This document shows, one piece after another, positions 8,882-19,165 of a DNA stretch of 33,601 bases (its first letter is position 1; each line of letters opens with the position of its first letter). The notes under the pieces were generated by a model, which was not told the origin of the DNA, searched no databases, and was given only the letters and a program-made list of their open reading frames with translations. The stretch is from contig BFEA01000066.1 in NCBI GenBank assembly GCA_003427395.1, forward strand, positions 3,814,633 to 3,848,233, given 5' to 3'. The position numbers were made by a program, and so were the translations under genes. The stretch comes from Chara braunii. Lineage: Eukaryota; Streptophyta; Charophyceae; Charales; Characeae.

Positions 8882-9598
8882 ATGGCAAAGAGCAATCAGG
8901 CGCGTTCGACGGAAAAAGCGACAGCCGTCGGCGGTTCATCTCGCCGAAGACCCGGCAACTACGGCGGCGGTGCGAATTCCGACCCCGCCCCGCCTCCTCC
9001 TCCGGTTGTGGAAGGTATCATCCCTCTCTATGTCTCCGTCGATCTGGCAGACACGGAGTTTCGGGAGACCTTCTTGTGGAAACAAGAGAACCGTGAAGAG
9101 AGCGCCAGTCTCCCGCCATTGATCTCGCGCCAGCTTTGTCGAGAGATGGGTCTTCCTGTTTCGTACGAACGTCTGATCGAAGCTCAGATAAGGGCCGGGC
9201 TGAAGAAATTCGCGGGAAAGGAAGATTTTGGGGGGGAAGCGTTGGTCACACTCGACCTCTCAGTTGAATTTGGCAACGAGATATATAAAGATAAGGTGCA
9301 GTGGGATCTGAACGAGTCGCAGAATTCTCCGGAGATGTTCGCGTGGCAGGTTTGCGAAGACCTGCGGCTGAAAGTCGACTTCATGGAACCCATAGCCGTC
9401 ACAGTCAGGGAGCAGATAGAGCAGCATCGCCAGCGATTACTGAAGGACTGGTCGGCGGGTTTGGCGATGACCGGTCCGTCTACGTCTCCTCGGGGTATGG
9501 CAACCTGTCTTTCTTCGCCTCTGCCTGACGCGGGGAGAGTCGAGAGGACGTTGGCAGACAGAGAAGTGTGGGGTCCAGAGCTATGGCGGATGGAATGA
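8882..9598 (+). CDS. SNF5/SMARCB1/INI1-domain protein (SWI/SNF subunit), possibly one exon or partial
   Basis: SNF5-family proteins are core subunits of SWI/SNF chromatin remodelling complexes in the nucleus. The predicted 238-residue product shows the family's two tandem repeats. Repeat 1 (about residues 46-105) has IIPLYVSVDLADTEFRETFLW. Repeat 2 (about 120-183) has VTLDLSVEFGN, KVQWDLNESQNSPEMFAWQV and IAVTVREQIEQ, which matches the family pattern of a beta hairpin, an F/W-W core, SPE-FA and an R-Q-I/L helix. The N-terminus is a low-complexity RRR, Gly and Pro stretch. Sequence after residue ~190 does not look like the family, so the exon may end near 9450 (a GT follows at the Trp190 codon) and the rest may be intron read-through. 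It is shorter than typical 230-390-residue homologues in conserved content. The start at 8882 is the first in-frame ATG after upstream stops. It could be a gene exon or an intronless retrocopy. Confidence 0.75.
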   Translation: MAKSNQARSTEKATAVGGSSRRRPGNYGGGANSDPAPPPPPVVEGIIPLYVSVDLADTEFRETFLWKQENREESASLPPLISRQLCREMGLPVSYERLIEAQIRAGLKKFAGKEDFGGEALVTLDLSVEFGNEIYKDKVQWDLNESQNSPEMFAWQVCEDLRLKVDFMEPIAVTVREQIEQHRQRLLKDWSAGLAMTGPSTSPRGMATCLSSPLPDAGRVERTLADREVWGPELWRME

Positions 9599-10279
<681 letters not shown>

Positions 10280-10370
10280 GAACAACGGACGGTCATTATA
10301 GCCGTATTCGGGGTCATGTTCAGTCTAATAGATACAGCGATAATGAGTGCGCGTTCTATTTGGGGAACGA
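10280..10370. repeat. Foldback repeat, copy 1
   Basis: Left arm GGACGGTCATTATAGCCGTAT and right arm ATACAGCGATAATGAG followed by TGCGCGTTCTATT are imperfect inverted copies of each other around a loop of about 25 nt. The same arm consensus recurs in two more places (10436-10541 and 11668-11758). Confidence 0.7.
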
Positions 10371-10398
10371 CAGCTGGGGCGGCTATGGAGGCTTTGGA

Positions 10399-10900
10399 GG
10401 CGGGAAGAACGGAGCGATGGACGGCATAGAGACAACCGTTTTCCCCCGAATAGAGCTTACGGCCGTTATCGCCTGTACTTACGCGGGAAGTTGCCCCAAA
10501 TACAGCTGTAATGACCGTGCGTTCTATTCGAGGGAAGACGGAACTGTGGAGGTCGCGAGCTTTTGCGCATCTGGAAGAGCGATTCAATAAGGAAACCGAC
10601 AGGGGGGTTGATTTTGTCGGGAAGAACGAGAAAGGGGCTCCTTGTCGAGTCCAACAGGGGTTGATTTTGTCGGGAAGAACGAAAAAGGCGCCAAGGCGCG
10701 GCCGCATAGAGGTGGGAGGAACGGCATAAAGGCTACAATGGCGGCGTTCGCGGCTTTCGCAAGGTGGATTGACAGATGGCGGGAAGAATGAAAGGGGGCT
10801 TGTTTTCGTTAGAGAGAACTTCAGAACATGGAGGGGCGGCATCTAGAAAGCCAAGCTGATGCTCTGCTCGCATGGTTAATCAACGCTGGCGGGAAGAAAG
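10399..10900 (+). repeat. Dispersed GNCGGGAAGAA motif array
   Basis: The motif G(G/T)CGGGAAGAA occurs at about 10399, 10616, 10669, 10778 and 10888, followed each time by a purine-rich run such as CGAGAAAGGGG. The spacings 217, 53, 109 and 110 are near multiples of 54-55 bp, suggesting a decayed tandem repeat. Copies at 10399, 10778 and 10888 contain GGCGGGAA, which is also the core of E2F sites. I have no evidence of function. Confidence 0.5.
10436..10541. repeat. Foldback repeat, copy 2
   Basis: The arms are about 45 nt long: left CCGTTTTCCCCCGAATAGAG onwards, and right ending TTCTATTCGAGGGAAGACGG. The core is again CGGTCATTA with GCTGTAT. Pairing is imperfect but extends over most of both arms. 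Confidence 0.75.
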
Positions 10901-11667
10901 AAAAAAATGAGGGGGGCGTTCTCGCGTAGAGAAGTCCAGGCATTGGAGTTATGGCGGCCCATAGAGAGAAGGCAGGGGCAGCTCGAAAGTTGAACTGTAG
11001 TGTGCCGACAGCGGAAAAGATGTCGTAGTGGGGTGCTGCTACTGAAGTAGGGGGTCGATACCGGAAAGCCCACGTGGTGCAGAAGAAGAACGCGATGATG
11101 GGGATGATTTCCGTCCGGCCAGAGAAAGAGGGACAGAAGAAGTCTATAGCTTGAGTCGCAGACAGAAGAACACCATAGGTGCCAACTGTCAGACAGAACG
11201 AGGCACACTACACAGAGTCGCTGATGTTAATCGAAAGAAAAAGTTCCTCTGCAGAGGGAGGATTACGCTCATGGTCGGTATATGATGGGGACGACCAGGC
11301 AATCCCCGATGGATGGACGCTTGCTCGGTCTCGATCGGGATCTCGACGGTTGAGTGGTGATGAGAAGAGAACGCCAAATGAGAAGATCGACGAAAAAGGT
11401 TCGGGGGAAGGGAGGGACGGAGAGAGGAGGCAGTGAAGATGACCGGCGGCGGTTGGGATTCAGTTCATAGCCACGAGAGTTGGCATTTTGTATCATCATT
11501 AAGAAAAGTCGTCCCTCGATGTGTGCATGGAGGTGGCTATGGCTGGGAAGAAGAAGAAGACGAAGAAGAGTAAGAGTGCTGATGTTGTCTAACGGCGACC
11601 CATAGAGAAGAACATTTATCAGTTGAGATTGGGGGAGTGGGTCGAAAACGCCGGACGGCTACCATCT

Positions 11668-11758
11668 TGACCGGAAGAGAACGCCCGGTCATTACACTTG
11701 TATTTAGTGCAACTTTCAGACAGTATACAGCGATAATGACGGGGCGTTCTATTCGGGT
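11668..11758. repeat. Foldback repeat, copy 3
   Basis: Left arm AGAACGCCCGGTCATTACAC and right arm ending GATAATGACGGGGCGTTCTA pair as imperfect inverted repeats around a short loop. This is the clearest member of the family with copies 1 and 2. Confidence 0.75.
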
Positions 11759-12122
11759 GAAGTGCTTAAAGATCAGTATTGTTGCACGGCAGGGGAGATC
11801 AAATTTTTGATTTCATGTTGATTAGTGTATAGTGTCGAGCATGGTGTGCTGTTTTTTGGGAAAGGCCATAGTTATTTTGGCCATGTTCAGACTACCGGTA
11901 GGACTTTTTTCGACTGAGCTCTGAACGTGATTACAGTCAGATGAAAGCAAGATTCTCCTTCTCGGTTATCCCTCTTGCTCTCCACCATCCTTCCTATTGC
12001 TGCCCTTGTCTTCCTCTTCCACAAACGCAGTTCTACGTTCTTCTTTCCCTTCATCACCTTTGTTTGTCAGTATCCAATGTTTGGTGTTTGGCAACTGTTG
12101 CCACTTTCTTGTTGTTGTGTCC

Positions 12123-12159
12123 NNNNNNNNNNNNNNNNNNNNNNNNNNNNNNNNNNNNN
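12123..12159. other. Assembly gap (37 N)
   Basis: A run of 37 undetermined bases. Order and spacing across it depend on the assembly. Confidence 1.
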
Positions 12160-12395
12160 TTGCATATGTGTAGATCTCCAGTGCCTGTTTTTCATTCGAG
12201 TACGCAGCGTGGTTTTGCGGGACGTAAACTGGAAGATTCTTGAAGTGAGTGGCGAGCAAGATGCGGTAAGTGGGCGGCGGCAGTAACGACTCAGATCTTT
12301 GTTGTCCTTGCTCCTCCTTTATGCCATTTGGATAAATACTAAATATGTCATGTTCATGAGGTACAGGCTCCTGATTAGGCGATGAAACTTCTATG

Positions 12396-12511
12396 TGTTA
12401 CGATCCTGGTCATTTCCCAAGTGCAAATTCACAATGAAAGACAATGCCACCCATTTCGAAAGAAATGAAAGCACTTGCAAAGAGATAAAGACCAGAGTAG
12501 AGGTAAAGAAG

Positions 12512-12543
<32 letters not shown>

Positions 12544-13683
12544 CACCAGCAAGACCAATGACAATTCCCCCTTCTCTCTCCACCTTCCTCCTCCTCCTTC
12601 ACTTCACCAATCTTATTCTTCTCTCAATAATAATAATAACAATGAATGGATGAACCAGAATCAATATCCGAAGTTCCCTCTTACTGCTGACTCAACTCAA
12701 CAACAACAACAACAACAACAACAACAACCAGTCCACCATAGCTATGGCTTCCCTCCTTCAGCCTCCTCTCTCATGCATAGGCTATGGCGGACTACTCCAA
12801 GCAGCTAGGGTGCTGTGCTGATGTCCAAATGACAACCCAAGCAGCTATGGTGCTGCGCTGATGTCCAAAGGACAACGCAGAGCAGCTATGCCGCTGCTGA
12901 CTTGGTCCGCTATGCCTGACTCTGCCTCAAGCTTCCCTGGTGCCGCACTACCCAAACTGGGGCCTTCCAGATGCAGTGCCCAACAAGGTGATGAGGATGG
13001 TGTCTTCCATAGCCAGGTAAGTGCCCCGCCACTCTCCTACCATGCCCCCTTCTTCCTCCTCCTCAAGCTGGACTGCTTGCCATAGCCAGGCTGAGCTCCA
13101 GCGGCCCTTCACCTTCAAGCAGTGCTGCACCAGCCCAGCGCTGCGCTCCAGCAGCATGTCGCGAATCCTTGCACATCGCAAATGAGGAAGAGCTCTTTGC
13201 TCTTCCTGGAGATAGAGCGGCCTACCGGCCTCCTGGGCGGTGACTTCCTAGGCCGAGCGGCCTCCCAGCAACCGGTACCTCCTCCCTTTCGGAGGGAAAC
13301 ATCATTGCAGGCTCTGCTATCCTCCCTACAGGCCCTAGACCCGGGCTACTTGGAACTTGGACTGGTACCGGCCTACCTCTATCGTACCGCTACTGGGCCT
13401 CTAAAAATGCCAACTTTTTGTCTTGTTCTGCTCGGCTTCCAGTATTCGACACCCCTACCACTACTTGAGTGGTACCAGCCTACCTGCTACTTGAGTGTTT
13501 TTCCCCTGCAACCCTCAAAGTCACGGCCACAGGTAAGTACCGGCCCTGCGGGGCCCTTCAACCAACAAGTACCCTTGCGGGTCATACACACACTCAACCA
13601 ACAAGCACTCAGACAGGCATGTCCAGCAGCAAATCCCAGAAATCAGCAGTGTTCTCAGTCTGTGTTTTTGGCGGGTCATTACA
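12396..13683 (-). repeat. Element 1, 3' LTR
   Basis: Matches 22170-23509 over its length. On the plus strand it runs from TGTTACGATCCTGG to GGCGGGTCATTACA. It contains an AAG microsatellite (about 12505-12540), an AAC run (about 12698-12727) and a 40-bp tandem repeat (12801-12840 and 12841-12880). Relative to the other LTR it lacks about 70 bp near 13618. Apparent coding frames here are microsatellite products. Confidence 0.92.
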
Positions 13684-13697
13684 TTAACCCCCCTCTC
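13684..13697 (-). other. Element 1 polypurine tract
   Basis: On the minus strand GAGAGGGGGG precedes the 3' LTR with TTAA between. This is the expected plus-strand primer site. Confidence 0.75.
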
Positions 13698-13853
13698 AAG
13701 AGCGAAGTCCCTTCGAGCGAGTAACTCATTCAGAGTTGGCACAGAATGCGTCATAAGAGTAAATCAGAAGGAGAGAGTTAGTAAGTCCGTGAGGACTCAT
13801 GGTCGCAACAAATTTAGCAGTCCGTCCCTCAGCAATCTGTCGTTCATAAGCGT

Positions 13854-15842
13854 TCACAACACGGGGAACACTCTTAGCAGCTCTTTTCTGTCGATCCAGA
13901 AGAACTCTGTCAACGGGTGATAGAGGAAGTGAACCTTGTACTGTCTGTTCCTCCCTCTTCCCTCGTGAGAAACGATTCTCTCTATCTCATGACCGCCGTC
14001 AATAGGGCGAGGTATCATAGGGTCTCGGAAGGGAAACGTCTCATCATGAATGTGTGGAAACAGTTTGGACGCATGAAAGACCGGATATGTGCGCAGATGA
14101 GGAGGCACGTCAATCACATATGAAGGACCAAAATCATCCCCAATCACCTTCAGAATTTGCCAAGGGCCGTAGTACAATGGAAGGAGTTTTCGTGATATGC
14201 CCTTTTCATCAGAAAACTCAGACATTTTAACCCAAACATAATCCCCTACTTTGAATTTTTCTTCTTTGCGCAACTTGTTAGCATGTTTGATCATGGCATG
14301 CTGGCGCTTGTTCATGGTTGCAATGACAGCTTTGAGCAAGCGTGCGTACTTTACATTGTAGCCAGGCATGCCAGACATCAGACCAGGTGACCGTTCAGGG
14401 AACAGATAGGAGAGGGGATTACGCATCGGCCATCCATATTGCAACTGATTTGGTGTCACGCCAGTTGCAGAGTGAATGGAGTTGTTATACAACCCCTTTA
14501 CCTTGTGCAGCTCCTTGTCTCACGTGTTCTGATATAGAACAATCAATGCGCGAAGTAGTTGGATGACAGTCTGGTTGATCTCCTCGGCCAAACCATTGGC
14601 TTCGGGGTGTCGACCAAAAGTCTTGTTCAGTTTAATGTCATAGATTTGAGAGGTAAAATCCTTCCAATCTTTGCTGATGAAACTGGTGTCCTAATCACTC
14701 ACAATAGTTTTCGGGACGCCAAACTGCAGAATGTACTGCTGATGGAATTCTTCGATGACAAGTTCAGTTGGGGCATGGGGAGGGAAAGGAATTAAGTTCA
14801 GAAATTTGGAGAAGCGGTTCACGATGACCATGACTTGTGAATTTCCTGCCTCACTCACCTTTCCCATGTCCGTGAAGTCGATGGAAATCGACTCACCGGG
14901 TCCATCAAGAATGGGGAGGGGTCTCAGCAGGCCATAAGACTTATGCCTGTGGACCTTGGTTCTTTGACATACCTGACATTCAATAATAAATTTCTGAGCA
15001 GATTCTTTCATTCCTGACCAATCAAACTGCTGCAGAAGACTTCCATAAGTCTTCTCAAAGCCGAAATGTCCACTCCGACCATGTGCCAAATCCAAGAAAT
15101 GAGTTCGGAGAGGCGTATGGTTGGGTACACACAAATGGTCAAATTTTCCATACCGGCGGAACACAAGACCCTCGCATTCATGAAAATCAGGCTGATTGTT
15201 AGGGTCAGCCTTGAGCTGCTCAAGGATGGGACTAAGGTCCGGATCCTTGGTAGTGTGTTCGACCAGATCCTCCTTCAGTTTTCTTCGGAGGTCATATGAA
15301 CCCATGAGGCAAGTCAAGAATTCAGGATGGCGAGACAGCGCATCAGCAACCCGGTTATAGCAGCCTTTCTTATGTTTCAATTCAAAGCTGTAGACATCAA
15401 TGTCATGCAACCATCGGGTCAATGTAGGAGAGAGTTCAGATTGTGTCTGAATCCACTGCAAGGTCTGATGATCTGAGCAGACCTTGAAGTGACGACCCAA
15501 GAGGTAGTGCTTCCAATGTGCGAGAGCCTCGCGCAGGGCGTAGAGCTCACACATATACGTGGAAGTAACTACCTTGTGGCTGGGCATGCGTTTGCTGTAG
15601 TACTCGAACGGACGCAGGCCATCACCATCATCTTGTTGCAGCACTGCACCAATCCCGAATTGGCTCGCATCCGTAGTGACTACGAAAGTGAGGTTGGGAT
15701 CTGCAATGCGAAGCACAGGATGACTCACCAATGCCTCTTTCAAGGCTTGGAACGCAGTCTCACACTTCTCACACCATGCATAGGCAATATTCTTGCTGGT
15801 TAGTCTTGAGAGAGGGTGAGCAATGACAGAGAATTTGGGCAC
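13854..15842 (-). pseudogene. Element 1 RNase H - integrase - chromodomain-like segment of Pol
   Basis: One reading frame spans the segment with two stops (at 14691-14693 and 14520-14522). The RNase H residues are visible in the first 383 codons: D58 (TTDAS), E99 (CELYAL), D124 (SDHQTL) and D167 (VADALS). Integrase follows with a His-His-Cys-Cys zinc site (H254, H259, C289, C292), then D322 (SIDF) and D383 (IVSD), about 60 residues apart. The third acidic residue lies in HPEANG just beyond the first stop. The C-terminal part carries a GPY/F-like region (YYGPWQILKV) and a chromodomain-like tail (HEIERIVSHEGR, QYKVHFLYHP, FFWIDRKEL). RNase H removes the RNA template and integrase inserts the cDNA. 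The frame is broken and cannot give an intact enzyme. Confidence 0.9.
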
Positions 15843-16932
15843 AAACTTCCGATAATACGAGGCTAGACCAAGAAAAGAACGCAGTTCGCGTACGTTTATC
15901 GGTTGAGGTCAGTTTCGGATTACCTCAACCTTGGTTGCCTCCGGATCAAGGCCGTTTGCAGACAACCGATGTCCAGATAGATGACGCTATCCCTCCCAAA
16001 ATCAGATTTCTCTAAGTTGAGGTGCAGCTGCGCCTCCTTGAGGACCTGCAAAACTTCCTCAAGGTGTTTGAGGTGCTCTTCCATGGTTTTGTTGAAGATC
16101 AGGATATCGTCAAGGTACACAACCACAAATCTGTTGAGTTGATGGCGAAGTACCTTGTCCATGAGGCACTGAAAGGTGGCCGGTGCATTCGTAAGACCGA
16201 AGGGCATAACGATGAACTTGTACAGCTCATCGCGTGTTTTGAATGTAGTCTTGTGTTGGTCACTCGGATCGACTTCGATCCGGTGGTAACCAGATTTGAG
16301 GTCGATCTTGGAGAAGAACTTGCACCCACCTGCCACATCTAGCAGATCGTCTATGCAAGGCAAAGGGTAACCATTTTTTTCTTGTGATCCGATTAAGGTC
16401 ACGATAGTCAATACACATCCGCAGTTTGCCTCCTTTTTTTGGCACAAACAAGACAGGTGCACCGAACTCAGACTCACTGCGCCTAATCCATCCACGGTCA
16501 ATCATATCATCAATCTTCCTTCTCAACTCCTCCAACTCGCCTTGTCCCATACGGTAGGCGCAGCCCCTTGGAGGAACACTCCCCTCTATTATCTCGATTT
16601 TGTGTTTGACCGGACGCTTGGGAACTCCACGAGGTTCGGCCAAAACTTCAGGGAATCGATCTAATAGCTGACGAATGTTCGTTGGGACTTCCGGTGGAGG
16701 ATCATCCTCATCAGGAGAAAAAAAATTAGACTGAGAATTTACAGCAATGACAACCGTATTAGAAGTAGAAGGATTATTCACAGTAGAAGTAGATGGATTA
16801 GAAGCAGAGGTGGTAGAAATAGAGTTACTTACCGAGGTAGAAAACGCAATAAAAGTAGAAGGCACATGGATAGGCTTTATAAAGGCTATATGTAAATGCT
16901 CAATCTCCTTGCGCCTGCGCACTGTGTATCTT
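15843..16932 (-). pseudogene. Element 1 reverse transcriptase domain of Pol, frameshifted
   Basis: The typical gypsy RT order is present: a linker, [37 protein letters not shown], then [39 protein letters not shown] and the catalytic VVYLDDILIF. The first ORF (16922-16260) and the second (16501-15920) are in different frames. The shift lies near 16375 at a run of Ts (plus strand), just after the IDYRDLN block. A second shift near 15975 and a TGA where the family has Trp (RNW) separate the RT from the connection domain. The N-terminal Ser/Thr/Asn-rich spacer is cut at 16932 by a nested insertion. Confidence 0.9.
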
Positions 16933-17177
16933 TTTAACGCAGAACGGGGGAATTAAACTCTCGTTGAGTCCCGTTAAACTTAAAAAAATCCCGTTGAATT
17001 CACGTTAAACGCGAAAATGGGCCGCTCCCTCGCTTTTCAGAAAAACGGAATTGATGCGCGGGGTCCGAAACACGTGGCTCTAGGCAAAAAAAAAATAAAA
17101 AATAAAAAAAGAAAATCCCCCCAACCTTTGAAGCACCTCCCATCCGCCCCCACATCCCCCAACCCCCAACGCCCCAG

Positions 17178-17460
17178 TTATGTGTGTGTAGGTGTGCTGT
17201 GTGTGCGTGTATCTGTGTATGTGTGTGCCTGCCGTGAGAGTGTGTCTGTGCATGAATATGAATGTATGCGCGTGTGTTTGTGTATGTGTGTGTTTGTAAG
17301 TTTGTGTGTGTGTGTCTGTGCTTATAAGTGTATGTGTGTGTTTGTAAGTGTGTGTGTGTTTGTAAGTGTGTGTGTGTATGTATATGTGTGTGTTTGTATA
17401 TGTGTGTGTTTGTAAGTGTGTGTGTGTATGTGTGCGTTTGTGTGTGTGTGTGTGTGTGGG
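17178..17460 (+). repeat. GT-rich microsatellite region
   Basis: Interrupted GT repeats interspersed with TTTGTAAG and TATG words fill this stretch. Long frames on both strands (Val/Cys- or Thr/His-rich) are artefacts of the repeat. Confidence 0.9.
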
Positions 17461-17504
17461 TGTGTAAGTATAAGTGTGTTTGTGCCTGCGCGGGAGAATG
17501 TGTC

Positions 17505-17950
17505 TCGCCTTGCTCACAACCTCGTTCCCCAATGACCACCCTACGCCACACCCAGCTTACAACAGCGCAGCTCGACTATGGCTGCCTGCTCCTTCCTGCT
17601 CGCCCGTGGGCGCGTGAGTGGCACGAGCTACAGCGCGGTAGCGCTTACGCAGCATGCAACCAGCACCCAAATGCCCAATGTGGAGGCAGACCCTTTGCTA
17701 TATCGAAGTGGCCTGCCTGTGTTCAGTCCCGGGAAGCTTCCAGTAGGCCCCCGTAACCTGAGGCACAACACGAACGAGAACAGACCTTGGGCCTGAGGCG
17801 GTTACATGGCCCTAACTGCCTTTGGCCTGTGTTTGGCCCAGTACCCGTATCCAGCCCAGGACCTGCTTTCCATACATTCACACAGGCGGCGCAGGACCTG
17901 GGTTCCCTCAACCAACTGACGTCAGACTCATGCAACCTGCTACAGGTCCA
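17505..17950 (+). repeat. Fragment related to the element 2 LTR, inside the nested insert
   Basis: The order and wording match the element 2 LTR at about 32155-32560: CAACCTCGTTCCCCAA, CAGCGCAGCTCG followed by TATGGCTGCCTGCTCCTTCC, GCTCGCCCGTG, GGCCTGCCTG, AGAAGCTTCC-like and TAGGCCC. Divergence is considerable, so it is an old or related-family copy. Confidence 0.65.
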
Positions 17951-18344
17951 ATTTTGTGTGTGTGTGTGTGTGTGTTTTTCCTTTTTTTAATTTGTTTTTT
18001 ATGGTTTTGATTTTTTTTAAAATACACAAAATTCCAAAAAAATAAAATAAAAAATAAATTATTGTACATCTTTGAAAGATCTACAACCCTATATTTTTTA
18101 TTTGTTTTTTTTGTTTCCGTTTTAGCCCTAAAAAAATCTGTGTGTAACTCAAAACAAAAATATTCATTTTATTTTAGTTTTTGTTTTTTCATTGTGTGTT
18201 TATGTTTTTGATTTTTAAAAAATAGATTTAAGCATAAAAAAATAAAACTAAAAATACAAGGTTGTAGTCCTCAACAAAACCTACAACCCCATTTTTTTTA
18301 TTTTTATTTTTTGGATAAGTTTTCGCCCAGGAAAAAAATAATCC
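17950..18344. other. AT-rich interior of nested insert with CTACAACCC hairpins
   Basis: The stretch is A/T-homopolymer-rich. It contains GGTTGTAG and CTACAACC as an inverted pair (about 18261-18289) and another ATCTACAACCCTAT (about 18077). A similar GGTTTGTAGGGAT hairpin occurs at 32897-32930. No gene is seen. Confidence 0.6.
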
Positions 18345-18439
18345 CGGACCCCGTTAATTCGCGTCCAACTCGCGTTTGAATGTGAGTTCAACGCGAATTC
18401 AACGCACGTTGAATTTTTCAACGCGAAAACTGCGTTAAA

Positions 18440-19165
18440 TCTAATTTCGGACACACAGCTTGCGCACTGATTTGCAGAACTTGGTTGCACTTATAAGAGT
18501 CACAGGGGACTTGCGCGTCTCATCTAATAGGACGGTACGCTCGTTCCCCTTGGTATCACGCACCACAAACTGATTGTCCGCCTACGTGGTCCTTAGGCAA
18601 TGAGCCCTTAACCAGCCCAAGCCAATGACCACGTCGAACGGACACTTGTCCATGACATAGAAGTTGAGCTCATGTGTGACAGTGCGGTCCTTGTCAAAGG
18701 TGACGTGCACACCTTTGACAGCATGTGTAGAGGTGACAACCTCTTGGTTGCACACCTGGGTCTGACAAGGGTTCTGCAATTCCACTTGCTTCATTCCCAG
18801 ACCCGCCTTACGTATCCCGTTAGGAGAGAAAAAATTAGTGGTTGAACCACTATCAATCAGCACGCGGATGTAAAAGCGGTTAATGAGCAGTCTAAAGAAG
18901 GTTAGCTCCACACTCCCTTGAACACGGCGTTGCTGCTTGAGCTGCAGCCAGTGTTCCATGTGAGCGTGGAAGTCAACTTCCCTAGACTCCTCCCAAGGCT
19001 CAGTATAAAGCACATGAATTGCAGCAGCCTTGGATTCAGCGTCGTTCAGGGCTTCAAGAGTGGGCTGTTGATCAGATTCAGGCTCATCAAAGGGGCCTGC
19101 AACTGATGTTCCAGCTTCCCTTGTTGTAGGGAGTGCTGAAGACTCCTCTATGCCCTTTGCTTGTT
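18440..19165 (-). pseudogene. Element 1 protease domain
   Basis: An aspartic protease (retropepsin-type) segment. The catalytic motif is VLIDSGSTTNFF (D54 of the 143-codon ORF 19013-18582), and the later PFDVVIGLGWLRAH is the usual beta-strand/flap-end motif. It would process the Gag-Pol polyprotein. The frame differs from that of the zinc knuckle upstream (shift near 19155). It meets a TAG (18582-18584) just after the GLGWL motif and is then cut by the nested insert at 18439. The catalytic Asp-Ser-Gly itself is intact. Confidence 0.85.

Larger units (their letters stand above)
10901..12395. other. Non-coding flank, unresolved
   Basis: Outside the foldback repeat this stretch has no recognisable gene. 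A small purine-rich open frame near 11179-11436 has low-complexity Arg/Ser/Glu-rich content and no family resemblance. A run of 37 Ns at 12123-12159 is an assembly gap. The left end of the first gypsy element follows at 12396. Confidence 0.5.
16933..18439. mobile_element. Nested element with inverted ends (putative non-autonomous DNA transposon)
   Basis: The insert separates the element 1 protease from its RT. Its ends are TTTAACGCAG (16933) and CTGCGTTAAA (18439). Each end is rich in short repeats of the type GTTGAATTC, GTTAAAC and GCGTTGAA. The inverted similarity extends inward to a GGGGTCCG block (17060-17067) and its complement (18345-18352), giving degenerate inverted repeats of about 95-135 bp. 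The interior has a GT-rich microsatellite, an LTR-like fragment and an AT-rich part. No transposase is encoded. Subterminal repeats of this sort are typical of DNA transposons, but the superfamily is not determined and no clear target duplication was found. Confidence 0.65.

Noticed and set aside
10399-10895. E2F binding sites (GGCGGGAA)
   Set aside because: The 8-mers are better explained as part of a decayed repeat. No independent evidence of regulation.
11179-11436. An 85-codon Arg/Ser/Glu-rich frame
   Set aside because: No domain resemblance, purine-rich low-complexity DNA, and no gene context.
12395-12808. A 137-codon frame with poly-Lys and poly-Gln, and a related one at 22124-22861
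   Set aside because: Both lie inside element 1 LTRs and are made from AAG and AAC microsatellites.
17000-17756. Val/Cys-rich and Thr/His-rich frames of up to 183 codons
   Set aside because: They are products of the GT microsatellite.
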